Shown: positions 27,705 through 36,084 of the stretch, piece after piece
How positions within the stretch are numbered: position 1 is the first letter of the stretch
Layout of the letters: every line of letters starts with the position of its first letter
NCBI GenBank assembly: GCA_020718205.1
Contig: DYSN01000013.1
Coordinates: 1-50,806, forward strand
Source: Draconibacterium orientale
GTDB taxonomy: Bacteria; Bacteroidota; Bacteroidia; Bacteroidales; UBA12170
DNA: 50,806 bases
Direction: 5' to 3'
Translations under genes and position numbers: made by a program
The notes under the pieces: model-generated
Told to the model about the DNA's origin: nothing
Seen by the model: only the letters and a program-made list of their open reading frames with translations
Database searches by the model: none

Positions 27705-30700
27705 CTATTTTTTATTTTCTGCTTTACGAGGCTCTAATTCTCCTTTTACTTTATCACCACCCAAAAAGTCGTATGCAATAGGACTTGCAGTGAAAATAGA
27801 AGAATAAGTTCCTACCAAAATACCAATCAATAAGGCGAAAGTGAAACCTCTGATAATCTCACCGCCAAATAAGAAAATGGAAAGTAAAACCACCAAAGTA
27901 GTTCCGGCAGTATTCACTGTACGACCCAGAGTACTCAACAAGGCATTATTCATATTGGTTTTTAAATCGGCCTTTTTATGCAGGCCTAAGTATTCTCTGA
28001 TACGGTCGAAGATGATTACTGTATCGTTGATGGAGTAACCAATGATGGTTAGGATGGCTGCAATAAAAGCCTGATCCATGTCCATGCTGAATGGAAGTAT
28101 GCCCCAGAACATGGAGAAAATACCCAAAGTAATCATAGTATCGTGGAATAAGGCAATAACACCGCCCAATCCATATTGCCATTTTTTGAAACGGATGGCG
28201 ATATAGGCAAAAATGATTAGTAATGCAAAGATAATAGCAAAGAATGCACCCCTGATAATTTCATCTACGATGGTGGGTCCAACTTTTTGAGAGCTTAAAA
28301 TACCAGTTAATTGCTCAGCATTTTCACCATTTCCCGAGAATTCATCAAAGGTTAATGATTTGGTATACAAGCCATGAAGGCCTTTATATAATTTCTCCTC
28401 AACCAATAAATCCACGTTATCACCATCGTCTTCAATCATGTATTGGGTGGTGATTTTGACCTGACTGTCTGGACCAAAAGTTTTTACTTCGGGCGTTTGG
28501 GGGAATTCTTTTGCCAGTGCACTTCTAACATCGTTGGTACTAACAGTTTTATCAAAACGAACTACATAGGTGCGACCCCCGGAGAAATCAACACCATAGC
28601 TCAAACCTCTTACTATCAGCGAAATAATTCCTAAAGTGATGATGGTACCAGAGATAAAATAGGCGATCTTACGTTTTCCAATAAAATCGAATTTGAAGCC
28701 CTTGAAGATATTTTCGGTACGTTTAAAACTGAAGGAGATTGCTTTATTTTTTTCCATCAAATTGGTAAAAATCAGGCGGGAGATGAAAATGGAAGTGAAC
28801 AATGAAGTAAAGATACCAATGATTAAAGTAGTTGCAAAACCTTGAACGGGGCCAGAGCCAAAGATATTCAGTACAATAGCTGTAAGTAAAGTGGTAACGT
28901 TACCATCGATAATGGCTGAATATGCATTCTTGTAACCATCGGTTATGGCAAGTCTCACTCCTTTGCCCAGCGCAACTTCTTCTTTAATCCGCTCGTAGAT
29001 AATAACGTTGGAGTCAACCGCCATACCCAGAGTTAACACAATACCTGCGATACCGGGCAGAGTTAAAACAGCTCCCAGTGAGGCCAGAACTCCGAAGATG
29101 AAGAGAATATTCACCACCAACGATACATCGGCAACCCAACCAGCGCGGTTATAAAATAATATCATGTAAACCAGTACCAAAAGGAAAGCGAGTACAAACG
29201 ACCACAGACCCGATGTAATAGCTTCCTGTCCCAATGAAGGACCCACTATTTCTTCCTGAACAATTCTTGCAGGAGCGGGTAATTTACCAGCCTTTAGAAT
29301 GTTTGCAATATCCTGAGCTTCTTCCACCGACATATCGCCACCGGAAATTGATGAACGTCCGCCGGCAATCTCTGTATTCACCACAGGAAAGCTATAAACC
29401 AAACCATCCAATGCAATAGCCACCTGACGACCAATATTTTCGCCAGTAAGTCTTTTCCATGTCAGGGCTCCTTCAGCATTCATGCTCATGGAAACTTCCA
29501 CTTGCCCAGTTGGGCTATAATCCTGCGAAGCATCTACAATAACGTCGCCACCCAAAGCAGGTTCTCCATCGCGGGAGCTTACTTTAATAGCCACGAGACT
29601 GTGAATATCGCTTCCTTTTTCCAAAGGATGAATGGTCCACATAAAACGAAGGTTCGATGGGAAGATATTTCTTGTTTTGCCTAACAAAGCATTTACCGCT
29701 GCAGTATCTTTAACAGAGGCATAACCCACTGCGGCACCTTTGCTGGGATAAACATTTCCGCTGGAAGGATCGCGCTGGAAATTGGGCTGTAAATATTCGT
29801 AGATAGGATTGTTTTTGTAAAACTCGGCAGCTTGCAGTTTTTCGTCACCGACGGTGCTTGTATCTTGTTTCACTTCGCTTAGAAGCGATTGTTCTTTATC
29901 GGTGGTGGTTTCGGTGGTTGCAGTCTCTCCGGTGGTTTCTCCGGCAGTTTGATTGGTTGTTTCTTTTGAAACTACAGTTTCTTTGGTCAAACCACTGGCT
30001 GCATTCATTTCGGCTAAAGCCTGATTGGCCTGAGCGAAATATTGCACAGTTTCGGCAAATTCCCAGGTTTCCCAGAATTCGAGTTGCGCTGTACCTTGCA
30101 GAAGTTTTCTAACCCTTTCCGGTTCCTTAATGCCGGGGAGTTCAACCAGAATTCTGCCTTTGGTAGCCAATTGCTGAATATTGGGTTGTGCCACACCAAA
30201 ACGATTGATACGGGTATTCAGAATGTTGAATGTACGGTCGATGGCGCCATCGATTTCTCCTTCCAATACTTCCAGTACATCATTGTTGGTTGAGTTATAG
30301 TTGATTTTGTCTTTCAGATCGATGGTGCTAAAAACACTTGCTAAACTGAAATTAGGATCCAATTCGTTGATGGCTTCACTAAATAAACTTAGAAAAGGCT
30401 GATCGGTGCTTCTTTGTTTAATTTTTGCACGTTCAATAGCTTCTCTGAAGGTTGCGTTTTTACTTTTACCGGATAAGGCAACGATGATATCGGGAACCGA
30501 AACTTCCAAAGTTACGTTCATACCCCCTTTAAGGTCGAGACCTAAGTTGATTTCACGCTCTTTTACCTCCTTGTAAGTGTATTTTCTTACTAAAATATTG
30601 TAGACGACCTCATTCTGAATAGAATCCAGATAAAATCTTTCTCTGGCTTTTGAGATTGAATCTAAAATCATCCCTTCCTTAAGGGTGTTTCCTTTTGCTA

Positions 30701-30851
30701 AAACATTTGCCTGTTCAATGGCTTTGGGGCCTTTTGCAAAGTCTTTCGCGTCGCCTTCGGCCATTCTGGCAAAGAAAGTGAACGAAAGCTGGAAAATACA
30801 AACCAAAGCAAATACGATGGCAAATAAACGAATAGCTCCTTTATTCTGCAT
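27705..30851 (-). CDS. secDF: Fused protein translocase subunit SecDF
   Basis: A 1048-residue proton-driven accessory of the Sec translocon, with SecD and SecF in one chain as is usual in Bacteroidota. SecD half: first helix (about 8-27), NLGLDLKGGMNVTLEV near residue 100, the P1 periplasmic domain with an inserted Thr/Glu-rich linker around residues 285-330, and a helix bundle with TLGMAVDSNVIIYERIKEE. SecF half from about 700: GLSYGVDFSGGRTYVVRFDK and TIIGYSINDTVIIFDRIREY. Twelve helices are expected. It stands as its own transcription unit, with a promoter candidate at 30890-30920 and a strong terminator after it. Confidence 0.97.
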   Translation of the reverse strand: MQNKGAIRLFAIVFALVCIFQLSFTFFARMAEGDAKDFAKGPKAIEQANVLAKGNTLKEGMILDSISKARERFYLDSIQNEVVYNILVRKYTYKEVKEREINLGLDLKGGMNVTLEVSVPDIIVALSGKSKNATFREAIERAKIKQRSTDQPFLSLFSEAINELDPNFSLASVFSTIDLKDKINYNSTNNDVLEVLEGEIDGAIDRTFNILNTRINRFGVAQPNIQQLATKGRILVELPGIKEPERVRKLLQGTAQLEFWETWEFAETVQYFAQANQALAEMNAASGLTKETVVSKETTNQTAGETTGETATTETTTDKEQSLLSEVKQDTSTVGDEKLQAAEFYKNNPIYEYLQPNFQRDPSSGNVYPSKGAAVGYASVKDTAAVNALLGKTRNIFPSNLRFMWTIHPLEKGSDIHSLVAIKVSSRDGEPALGGDVIVDASQDYSPTGQVEVSMSMNAEGALTWKRLTGENIGRQVAIALDGLVYSFPVVNTEIAGGRSSISGGDMSVEEAQDIANILKAGKLPAPARIVQEEIVGPSLGQEAITSGLWSFVLAFLLVLVYMILFYNRAGWVADVSLVVNILFIFGVLASLGAVLTLPGIAGIVLTLGMAVDSNVIIYERIKEEVALGKGVRLAITDGYKNAYSAIIDGNVTTLLTAIVLNIFGSGPVQGFATTLIIGIFTSLFTSIFISRLIFTNLMEKNKAISFSFKRTENIFKGFKFDFIGKRKIAYFISGTIITLGIISLIVRGLSYGVDFSGGRTYVVRFDKTVSTNDVRSALAKEFPQTPEVKTFGPDSQVKITTQYMIEDDGDNVDLLVEEKLYKGLHGLYTKSLTFDEFSGNGENAEQLTGILSSQKVGPTIVDEIIRGAFFAIIFALLIIFAYIAIRFKKWQYGLGGVIALFHDTMITLGIFSMFWGILPFSMDMDQAFIAAILTIIGYSINDTVIIFDRIREYLGLHKKADLKTNMNNALLSTLGRTVNTAGTTLVVLLSIFLFGGEIIRGFTFALLIGILVGTYSSIFTASPIAYDFLGGDKVKGELEPRKAENKK

Positions 30852-30889
30852 GTGTGTAGAGTTTTAAATAATTCTGATTTTTCAAGGCG

Positions 30890-30920
30890 CAAAAATAGAA
30901 TAATATTTTATCTTTTTAAA
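30890..30920 (-). promoter_or_regulatory. secDF promoter
   Basis: On the minus strand TATTTTTG (30897-30890) matches TAnnTTTG, and TTTA (30920-30917) lies 19 bases upstream, one base off the TTTG -33 box. The ATG follows 38 bases after the -7 box. Confidence 0.45.
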
Positions 30921-31252
30921 ATTTAATACTTAAACTGTGGGTGATACGGAAAGCTACCAATCTTTATTCATTCAAAAAATTGATATTCAATTAAATATAT
31001 TTGCCAGCGAGGCCTATTTTTATGGTGGTTTTTATTCGAAATCAGGGCATCTGAAGTGCATCAATCGTGACAGTAAATGCACATAATTAAGCGAGTAGCC
31101 CAATTTTTAATCGGATTTTAAGCACATTTTGAGCATCATGCTAAGTTTTTTTCTTTGAAATGGAACCGGTTTGTTGTGGCGTAAATCTTCTTGAAATAAA
31201 ATCAGAAGTTAACATATCACAACGAATCATGGGTTCGTAGCTCCCAATGAAT
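30921..31252. other. Gene-free stretch upstream of secDF
   Basis: About 330 AT-rich bases with no credible ORF. A plus-strand TATATTTG at 30996-31003 matches a -7 box but has no matching -33 element and no gene follows on that strand for over 900 bases. No terminator with a good T-run is evident for the lipoprotein gene ending at 31253. Confidence 0.55.
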
Positions 31253-31774
31253 CTATGGTTTTTTAAACGACTGAATGATTTCTTCGGGCGATTTACCCAG
31301 ATTGTTCAACGAAATTTGTGCATCGCCTGCCAATTCATGCTCTGGATATTTTTTGAGGAATTGTTCGTACGAGAGGCGGGCATTTTCCATATCGTTCAGG
31401 AAATTCTCGTAGGTAAATGCTTTTAAAAACATGGCTTGCGGAACTTTTTCCGATTTGGGAAATTTGAGGATAAACTGGTTTAGCAGATTCACCGATTCGT
31501 TCGAATGGAATACCGAGATGCTTACGTCGGCAGCCTTAAACAGAAATTCTTCGCTTTTTATGTCATTTGGATATGCATCGGAAAAATCGGTGTACAGCTT
31601 TATCATGGTGGCCGCTTCTGTTGTCTCTATAACTCCGTTCTTCTCTTCGAACAATTTCTTTTCCAAACTGTTGATTTGATCCAGGTTAGCTTGCAGGGTA
31701 TCTGTTTTGCAGCTACTCCATATTAATAGAATGGTAAATAATAGTCCAATGGCAGGTAAATGATTTGGTTTCAT
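31253..31774 (-). CDS. TPR-like lipoprotein
   Basis: A 173-residue probable lipoprotein: basic start, hydrophobic stretch (LPAIGLLFTILLIWSSC) and lipobox cysteine at residue 22. The mature part is helical with tetratricopeptide-like repeats (EEFLFKAADVSISVFHSNES, then FLKAFTYENFLNDMENARLS and YEQFLKKYPEHELAGDAQIS), resembling the short outer-membrane-assembly lipoprotein type (BamD/YbgF-like TPR) but much shorter than BamD. Function is unknown; scaffolding in the periplasm is the generic expectation. It is a single gene on the minus strand, divergent from dnaN with 170 bases between. Confidence 0.78.
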   Translation of the reverse strand: MKPNHLPAIGLLFTILLIWSSCKTDTLQANLDQINSLEKKLFEEKNGVIETTEAATMIKLYTDFSDAYPNDIKSEEFLFKAADVSISVFHSNESVNLLNQFILKFPKSEKVPQAMFLKAFTYENFLNDMENARLSYEQFLKKYPEHELAGDAQISLNNLGKSPEEIIQSFKKP

Positions 31775-31944
31775 AGTTTTTTTTGCGGCAAATTTAGGAA
31801 TCGGTTTTCATACAACAAACCTTTTAATGAATGTCTTTGAATTCCTTGGTGAATAATGTGTTGAAAAAATAGAGGATATAGTGAATCATGCTAACTATTT
31901 TTTTTTAATTTTACCCTTTCAAAATAAAATAAAAAGATATTTCT

Positions 31945-33063
31945 ATGAGATTTATTGTCAACAGTATAAGTTTACTCAAAAGTGTACAGGCATTGGGAGG
32001 CGTTTTAAATGCAAAGAATACTTTGCCCATTTTAGATAATTTTTTGTTTGAGTTAAAAGGGCAAACTTTGTCCATCACCGCCAGCGATTTGGAAACTATC
32101 ATGTCGGTAAGTCTCGATTTGGAAATGGCCGAAGACGATGGTCAGGTGGCTATCCCAGCGCGGTTATTGCTCGAAATGCTCAAAGCATTCCCCAATATTC
32201 CCATCACTTTCACCATAGATATGGATAATAAAATTGAACTGGCCGCCGGCGATGGTAAGTACAATTTATCCGGGTTCAATGCCGATGAATTTCCAAAGGT
32301 AAGCGAGCTTGTGGATCAGGTTAGTGTGGAATTCGAATCGGGAATTTTGGTGAGTGCCATCAATAAAACGCTTTTTGCCACAGGTAACGACGAGTTAAGA
32401 CCGGTTATGGCAGGTGTTTTTTGCGATATTCACGAAGACAATATCACCTTTGTGGCCACCGATGCTCATAAACTCGTTCGCTATCGTCACGTTCACGATA
32501 ATTCCGATGTTCAAATCAGTTTTATCCTTCCAAAGAAGCCACTGAATCTGCTTAAAAACACTTTACCCAACGACGAAACCAAAGTTAAAATAGAGTATAC
32601 CGAGAAAAACGCCATTTTTAATTTCGAGAATTTTAGTTTGGTTTGTAAGCTTGTCGATGGTCGTTATCCGAATTACGAAGCCGTTATCCCAAAAGAAAAT
32701 CCAAATGTTCTCACCGTAAACAGACAGGCCATTCTCAGCGTTATCCGCAGGGTTTCAATTTTCTCCAACAAATCTACCCACCAAATAAGACTTAGAATCG
32801 TAGGACAGGAGTTGCAGCTGTTTGCCGAAGATTTGGATTATAGCAATGCTGCTCAGGAGCGAATCAGTTGTCATTACGACGGAGAAGATATGGATATTGG
32901 ATTCAATTCGAGATTCCTGTTGGAGATGCTAACCAATCTCGATTCGGACGAAGTGAGCCTGCATTTGTCGCAGCCCAACCGCGCCGGATTAATCATCCCA
33001 AATTCCAACGACGAGCGTGAAGACATTCTCATGCTCATTATGCCTGTGATGCTCAACAGCTAA
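31945..33063 (+). CDS. dnaN: DNA polymerase III beta subunit (sliding clamp) DnaN
   Basis: The ring-shaped processivity clamp of the replicative polymerase. 372 residues, standard length, with the three repeated clamp domains: N-terminal (MRFIVNSISLLKSVQALGGV, NTLPILDNFLFELKG), central (FATGNDELRPVMAGVFCDIH, TFVATDAHKLVRYR) and C-terminal (IGFNSRFLLEMLTNLDSDEV). The C-terminal LMLIMPVMLNS provides the hydrophobic pocket residues for clamp-binding peptides (the [FL]MPM-type end). It is not next to dnaA here, as is common in Bacteroidota. It is followed by a strong terminator. Confidence 0.97.
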   Translation: MRFIVNSISLLKSVQALGGVLNAKNTLPILDNFLFELKGQTLSITASDLETIMSVSLDLEMAEDDGQVAIPARLLLEMLKAFPNIPITFTIDMDNKIELAAGDGKYNLSGFNADEFPKVSELVDQVSVEFESGILVSAINKTLFATGNDELRPVMAGVFCDIHEDNITFVATDAHKLVRYRHVHDNSDVQISFILPKKPLNLLKNTLPNDETKVKIEYTEKNAIFNFENFSLVCKLVDGRYPNYEAVIPKENPNVLTVNRQAILSVIRRVSIFSNKSTHQIRLRIVGQELQLFAEDLDYSNAAQERISCHYDGEDMDIGFNSRFLLEMLTNLDSDEVSLHLSQPNRAGLIIPNSNDEREDILMLIMPVMLNS

Positions 33064-33086
33064 AAAACAAATTCCTAATAAAATAC

Positions 33087-33114
33087 ACCTGGTAAAAGTA
33101 CCAGGTTTTTTTTT
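33087..33114 (+). terminator. Intrinsic terminator after dnaN
   Basis: Perfect 8-bp stem ACCTGGTA (33087-33094)/TACCAGGT (33099-33106) with an AAAG loop, followed by eight further T residues. It lies 24 bases after the dnaN stop. Confidence 0.82.
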
Positions 33115-33265
33115 GCCCCCTAAAATCTCAGCCGTAAGATTGAGTCAACAACCGATTTAATAAAAAAATAAAGAAAATCTCTTGGGGGGAATCAAAAGAG
33201 GGTGAAAAAGCTTGGAATTGAGTTGAAAAGCTGTGATGAGCACGAAGTAAGCAGGAAAAATAAAG

Positions 33266-33347
33266 TGGGGAGAGGAGGATTCGAACCTCCGAAGGTGTCA
33301 CCAACAGATTTACAGTCTGCCCCATTTGGCCGCTCTGGAATCTCCCC
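33266..33347 (-). tRNA. tRNA-Tyr (anticodon GTA)
   Basis: Read on the minus strand it begins GGGGAGA and ends TCTCCCC plus discriminator A, a full 7-bp acceptor stem. The anticodon arm is GCAGA-CTGTAAA-TCTGT with GTA at positions 34-36. A long variable arm (class II, as in bacterial tRNA-Tyr) and a GGAGG-TTCGAAT-CCTCC T arm complete it. CCA is not encoded. Length 82. Confidence 0.97.
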
Positions 33348-33391
33348 AATATTTTTGAATGAACAAATTTTCAATGATTTTCGATTCTTCA

Positions 33392-33417
33392 AAAGCAGCT
33401 TACAAGACGGCTGCTTT
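33392..33417 (-). other. Hairpin in the putative tRNA-Tyr leader
   Basis: AAAGCAGC (33392-33399) pairs perfectly with GCTGCTTT (33410-33417) around a 10-base loop. On the minus strand it lies between the candidate promoter at 33475-33505 and the tRNA, and is followed by TTTG. It could be an attenuating or processing hairpin, or simply the terminator of something upstream. Confidence 0.35.
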
Positions 33418-33474
33418 CTCAAATCTGTCATTTCTTTTGCTTGCAACCCGCATTTGCTGGCTTTAAAGCGACTG

Positions 33475-33505
33475 CAAAAATAGACAAGATTTTGAATCAG
33501 GCAAG
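33475..33505 (-). promoter_or_regulatory. Candidate tRNA-Tyr promoter
   Basis: On the minus strand CTTG (33505-33502), 19 bases, TATTTTTG (33482-33475) is a near-consensus Bacteroidota promoter. Transcription would run into tRNA-Tyr after a leader of about 120 bases, the only minus-strand gene nearby. Confidence 0.42.
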
Positions 33506-33574
33506 GCGTAGCACCAAAATAATTGGGGCTTCACATTTTTTTTTATTTTCAATGGCAGGTTTTTAAAAAAAATA

Positions 33575-33582
33575 TACTTTTG
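33575..33582 (+). promoter_or_regulatory. -7 box of the TPR membrane-protein gene
   Basis: TACTTTTG followed by CA is an exact TAnnTTTG element, 22 bases before the ATG at 33605. ATGG at 33552-33555 sits at the 19-base spacing and is a poor -33 box. Confidence 0.45.
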
Positions 33583-33604
33583 CACTTCAAAATAAAAAAA
33601 CGAA

Positions 33605-34303
33605 ATGTCGCAGAAAAAAAGTACTAAAGATCTTACAGACGAAAGATTGGAAGCCGTAGAAGAGGCCTTGACCAAATCGGAGCAGATTATTGAGAAACAT
33701 CAAAAAACTATTCTAATAGCCATTGGTGCCATAATATTTGTAGTAGTTGCCTATTTTGCCTTCGATAAGTATTATATTCAACCTAAAGAAGAAAAGGCAC
33801 AAGTGGAAATGGCCTGGGCCGAAAGTTATTTTGGTATGGATTCTCTGCAAATGGCTCTTGAAGGAAAAGGTATCAATCCTGGGTTTTTAGATATTATCGA
33901 CCAATATGGAATGACAAAGAGTGCAAATCTGGCCAAATATTATGCCGGTATCTGCTACTTAAAAATGGGTAATTACAACGAAGCCATTAAAAATCTCAAA
34001 GGGTTCAAAGCCGATGATAAAATTGTAGCCCCCATGGCCATGGGTGCCATTGGCGATGCATACTTGGAATTGGGTGAAACCGACAAGGCTATTACCTATT
34101 ATCTCGATGCAGCCAATCAAAATAAAAATGGTTTTACATCGCCGCTTTTCTTTCAAAAAGCTGCTTTAGCCTATGAGTCGGATAACGATTTTTCCAAAGC
34201 TTTGAACATTCACGAGCGCATTGCCAAGGATTTTCCAACTTCCAACGAAGGTCGTCAGGCAGAAAAATACATTGTTTATTTGAAAAGCAAACTTGGAAAA
34301 TAA
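33605..34303 (+). CDS. TPR-repeat membrane protein (YfgM-like)
   Basis: 232 residues: a charged N-terminus (about 1-33), one membrane helix (about 34-53, ILIAIGAIIFVVVAYFAFDK), then a periplasmic tetratricopeptide domain with repeats such as LAKYYAGICYLKMGNYNEAI and AMGAIGDAYLELGETDKAIT and a last AALAYESDNDFSKALNIHER. The layout is that of the YfgM/ancillary-translocon TPR family, which binds near the Sec translocon and periplasmic chaperones; that specific role is family knowledge, not shown here. It has its own promoter and a terminator, so it is monocistronic. Confidence 0.86.
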   Translation: MSQKKSTKDLTDERLEAVEEALTKSEQIIEKHQKTILIAIGAIIFVVVAYFAFDKYYIQPKEEKAQVEMAWAESYFGMDSLQMALEGKGINPGFLDIIDQYGMTKSANLAKYYAGICYLKMGNYNEAIKNLKGFKADDKIVAPMAMGAIGDAYLELGETDKAITYYLDAANQNKNGFTSPLFFQKAALAYESDNDFSKALNIHERIAKDFPTSNEGRQAEKYIVYLKSKLGK

Positions 34304-34324
34304 TTCAATAGAATAAAAAATTAT

Positions 34325-34358
34325 AATACCTGTTCCCTTGGGGTCAGGTATTTTTTTT
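34325..34358 (+). terminator. Intrinsic terminator after the TPR gene
   Basis: AATACCTG (34325-34332) pairs with CAGGTATT (34345-34352), with CCC/GGG able to extend the stem inside, followed by TTTTTT. It lies between the TPR gene and fmt, so fmt needs its own start signal within about 20 bases or read-through. Confidence 0.75.
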
Positions 34359-34375
34359 ATCATAAAACCTTCATC

Positions 34376-35344
34376 ATGAACCAGCAGCCAGCAATTGTTT
34401 TTATGGGAACGCCCGATTTTGCGGTTACAATACTTCGGGTCATTGTAGAAAAAGGAATCAAGGTATTGGCCGTTATTACAGCCCCCGATAAACCTGCCGG
34501 GCGTGGAAAGAAAGTTCAGATGTCGGCAGTAAAAGAGTTTTGCCTGGCGCATCAACTAAATGTTCTCACACCCACCAATCTTAAAGACCCCTTGTTTATT
34601 GATGAACTGAAATCACTAAAACCCGATTTGCAGGTTGTGGTGGCTTTCAGAATGCTACCGGCTTTGGTGTGGCAAATTCCCCCTTTGGGCACCTTCAACC
34701 TGCACGCTTCGCTGTTGCCACAATATCGCGGTGCTGCGCCCATAAATCACTGTCTTATCAACGGCGATACAGAAACCGGCGTAACAACCTTCTTTCTCAA
34801 TCACGAGATCGATACAGGGAATATCATTGCCCAAAAATCTGTGGAGATATCCATAGATGACAATGCGGGAAGCCTTCACGATAAACTCGCGGAAACAGGA
34901 GCCATGTTGGTTTTAGAAACAATTGAACGCATTTTCAATGGCAAGGTGGAAGCAAAACCCCAGAATTTGCTGGCATCAGGGGAAAAATTAAAGCCTGCTC
35001 CAAAAATATTTAAAGACGATTGCAGAATCGATTGGACACAGAGCAGCCAAAGACTCTATAATTTCATCAGGGGGCTTAGCCCATATCCTGCAGCGCATAC
35101 CCGGCTTTTGAACATCAATAACTCGTCATACTCCATTAATTTCAAGATTTTTCGTGGGAAAATAACCAATATTGCCGGAAATGGAGAGCCGGGTAGTATT
35201 CGGGTGGTGGGTAAAACCTTGCTGGTTTGTTCATCTGATTATTTTTTAGAAATCGAAGAATTGCAAATGGAAGGCAAAAAACGATTAAAATCTGAAGAAT
35301 TTCTGCGTGGTTTTACGTTTGAAAACCAAATGTATTTTCAGTAG
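34376..35344 (+). CDS. fmt: Methionyl-tRNA formyltransferase Fmt
   Basis: Formylates Met-tRNA(fMet) from 10-formyl-tetrahydrofolate for translation initiation. 322 residues, standard length. N-terminal Rossmann-like domain with FMGTPDFAV (9-17) and the catalytic triad Asn108 and His110 (FNLHASLLPQYRGAAPI) and Asp146 (HEIDTGNI). A C-terminal OB-like domain (about 215-320; IDWTQSSQRLYNFIRGLSPY) binds the tRNA acceptor arm. The usual partner def is not adjacent. It ends about 100 bases before the HU promoter. Confidence 0.97.
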   Translation: MNQQPAIVFMGTPDFAVTILRVIVEKGIKVLAVITAPDKPAGRGKKVQMSAVKEFCLAHQLNVLTPTNLKDPLFIDELKSLKPDLQVVVAFRMLPALVWQIPPLGTFNLHASLLPQYRGAAPINHCLINGDTETGVTTFFLNHEIDTGNIIAQKSVEISIDDNAGSLHDKLAETGAMLVLETIERIFNGKVEAKPQNLLASGEKLKPAPKIFKDDCRIDWTQSSQRLYNFIRGLSPYPAAHTRLLNINNSSYSINFKIFRGKITNIAGNGEPGSIRVVGKTLLVCSSDYFLEIEELQMEGKKRLKSEEFLRGFTFENQMYFQ

Positions 35345-35441
35345 ATTTTTAAGGGAAATCACCCGGGTTTTTAACATAAAAACCATTTTATTAACAAAAT
35401 ACCCTTTCACATTAATTTTTTTTGCAAAAATTCTTGAAACA

Positions 35442-35472
35442 CTTGCTTTTGAAGTATTTTCAGTTATATTTG
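35442..35472 (+). promoter_or_regulatory. Promoter of the HU gene
   Basis: CTTG (35442-35445), 19 bases, TATATTTG (35465-35472) followed by CA: near-perfect Bacteroidota promoter with exact spacing. The leader is about 35 bases to the ATG at 35514. Confidence 0.62.
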
Positions 35473-35513
35473 CATTAATGAAAAATTAAATGTGTTAATT
35501 AAAATCATACAAA

Positions 35514-35786
35514 ATGAACAAAGCAGAATTAATTGAAGCAATGGCTAACGAGTCTGGCTTATCAAAAGTCGATGCCAAAAAAGCCTTAGACGCATTTATT
35601 AAATCAACCAGCAACGCTTTAGCAGTTGGCGACAGAGTAGCATTGGTTGGATTTGGTTCTTTTTCGGTTTCTATGAGAGAGTCTCGTAAGGGAAGAAACC
35701 CACAAACAGGGGCTGAAATTACTATAGCATCTAAGAAGGTGATTAAATTTAAAGCAGGAAATGAATTGGCTGATGGTGTAAAATAG
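35514..35786 (+). CDS. HU-family DNA-binding protein
   Basis: A 90-residue histone-like nucleoid protein that bends and compacts DNA as a dimer. The full family signature is present: MNKAELIEAMANESGLSKVD helices, VGFGSFSV beta turn, and the DNA-contacting arm RKGRNPQTGAEITI with the Pro that intercalates (RNPQTG), ending KAGNELADGVK. Length is that of canonical HU rather than IHF or the longer Bacteroidota HU-like proteins. Own promoter and terminator flank it, consistent with an abundantly expressed single gene. Confidence 0.96.
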   Translation: MNKAELIEAMANESGLSKVDAKKALDAFIKSTSNALAVGDRVALVGFGSFSVSMRESRKGRNPQTGAEITIASKKVIKFKAGNELADGVK

Positions 35787-35811
35787 CCTATTTTTTGCTT
35801 GAATTATAAAG

Positions 35812-35845
35812 AAGCTCTATATTGAATTTATGGAGCTTTTTTTTT
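35812..35845 (+). terminator. Intrinsic terminator after HU
   Basis: AAGCTCTATA (35812-35821) pairs with TATGGAGCTT (35829-35838), 10 bp with one G-U, 7-base loop, then a run of T to 35845. Confidence 0.75.
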
Positions 35846-35852
35846 ATATTTG
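35845..35852 (+). promoter_or_regulatory. -7 box for the tiny membrane protein gene
   Basis: TATATTTG matches TAnnTTTG and begins at the last T of the HU terminator. ATTG at 35821-35824 lies 20 bases upstream, inside the terminator hairpin. The ORF at 35874 starts 21 bases after the box. Confidence 0.35.
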
Positions 35853-35873
35853 ATTTTTCAAAACCAAGAACTT

Positions 35874-36011
35874 ATGAATGCTTCAGGAAAAAATAGCAAA
35901 ATCAAGAATATAGTAATTGCCATATTTGCTTTGGAGCAGGTAATCATCATTTATATCATAGCCACGCGCAAAGGGATGTCGATAATTGATTGGATTTCAA
36001 ATCTTTTCTAA
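35874..36011 (+). CDS. Tiny single-helix membrane protein (45 aa)
   Basis: ATG-started ORF encoding MNASGKNSKIKNIVIAIFAL, then EQVIIIYIIATRKGMSIIDW and ISNLF. It has a basic N-terminus, one hydrophobic helix (about 13-30), a basic stop-transfer segment and an amphipathic end: a plausible inner-membrane small protein. Its own -7 box and the tight fit between HU terminator and ORF argue that it is real. No family is recognised and no function can be given. Being 45 residues long it would fall below common annotation cut-offs. Confidence 0.42.
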   Translation: MNASGKNSKIKNIVIAIFALEQVIIIYIIATRKGMSIIDWISNLF

Positions 36012-36084
36012 GGAATCCGAATTTTGCTTTCCAAAAGTCAGCAGTTTTAGTTTTCAATAAGCTTCCATTCGCTTGAGCAGAATT

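Noticed and set aside
30996-31003. Plus-strand promoter for a small RNA or gene
   Set aside because: Only a -7 match; no -33 element, no ORF and no terminator downstream.
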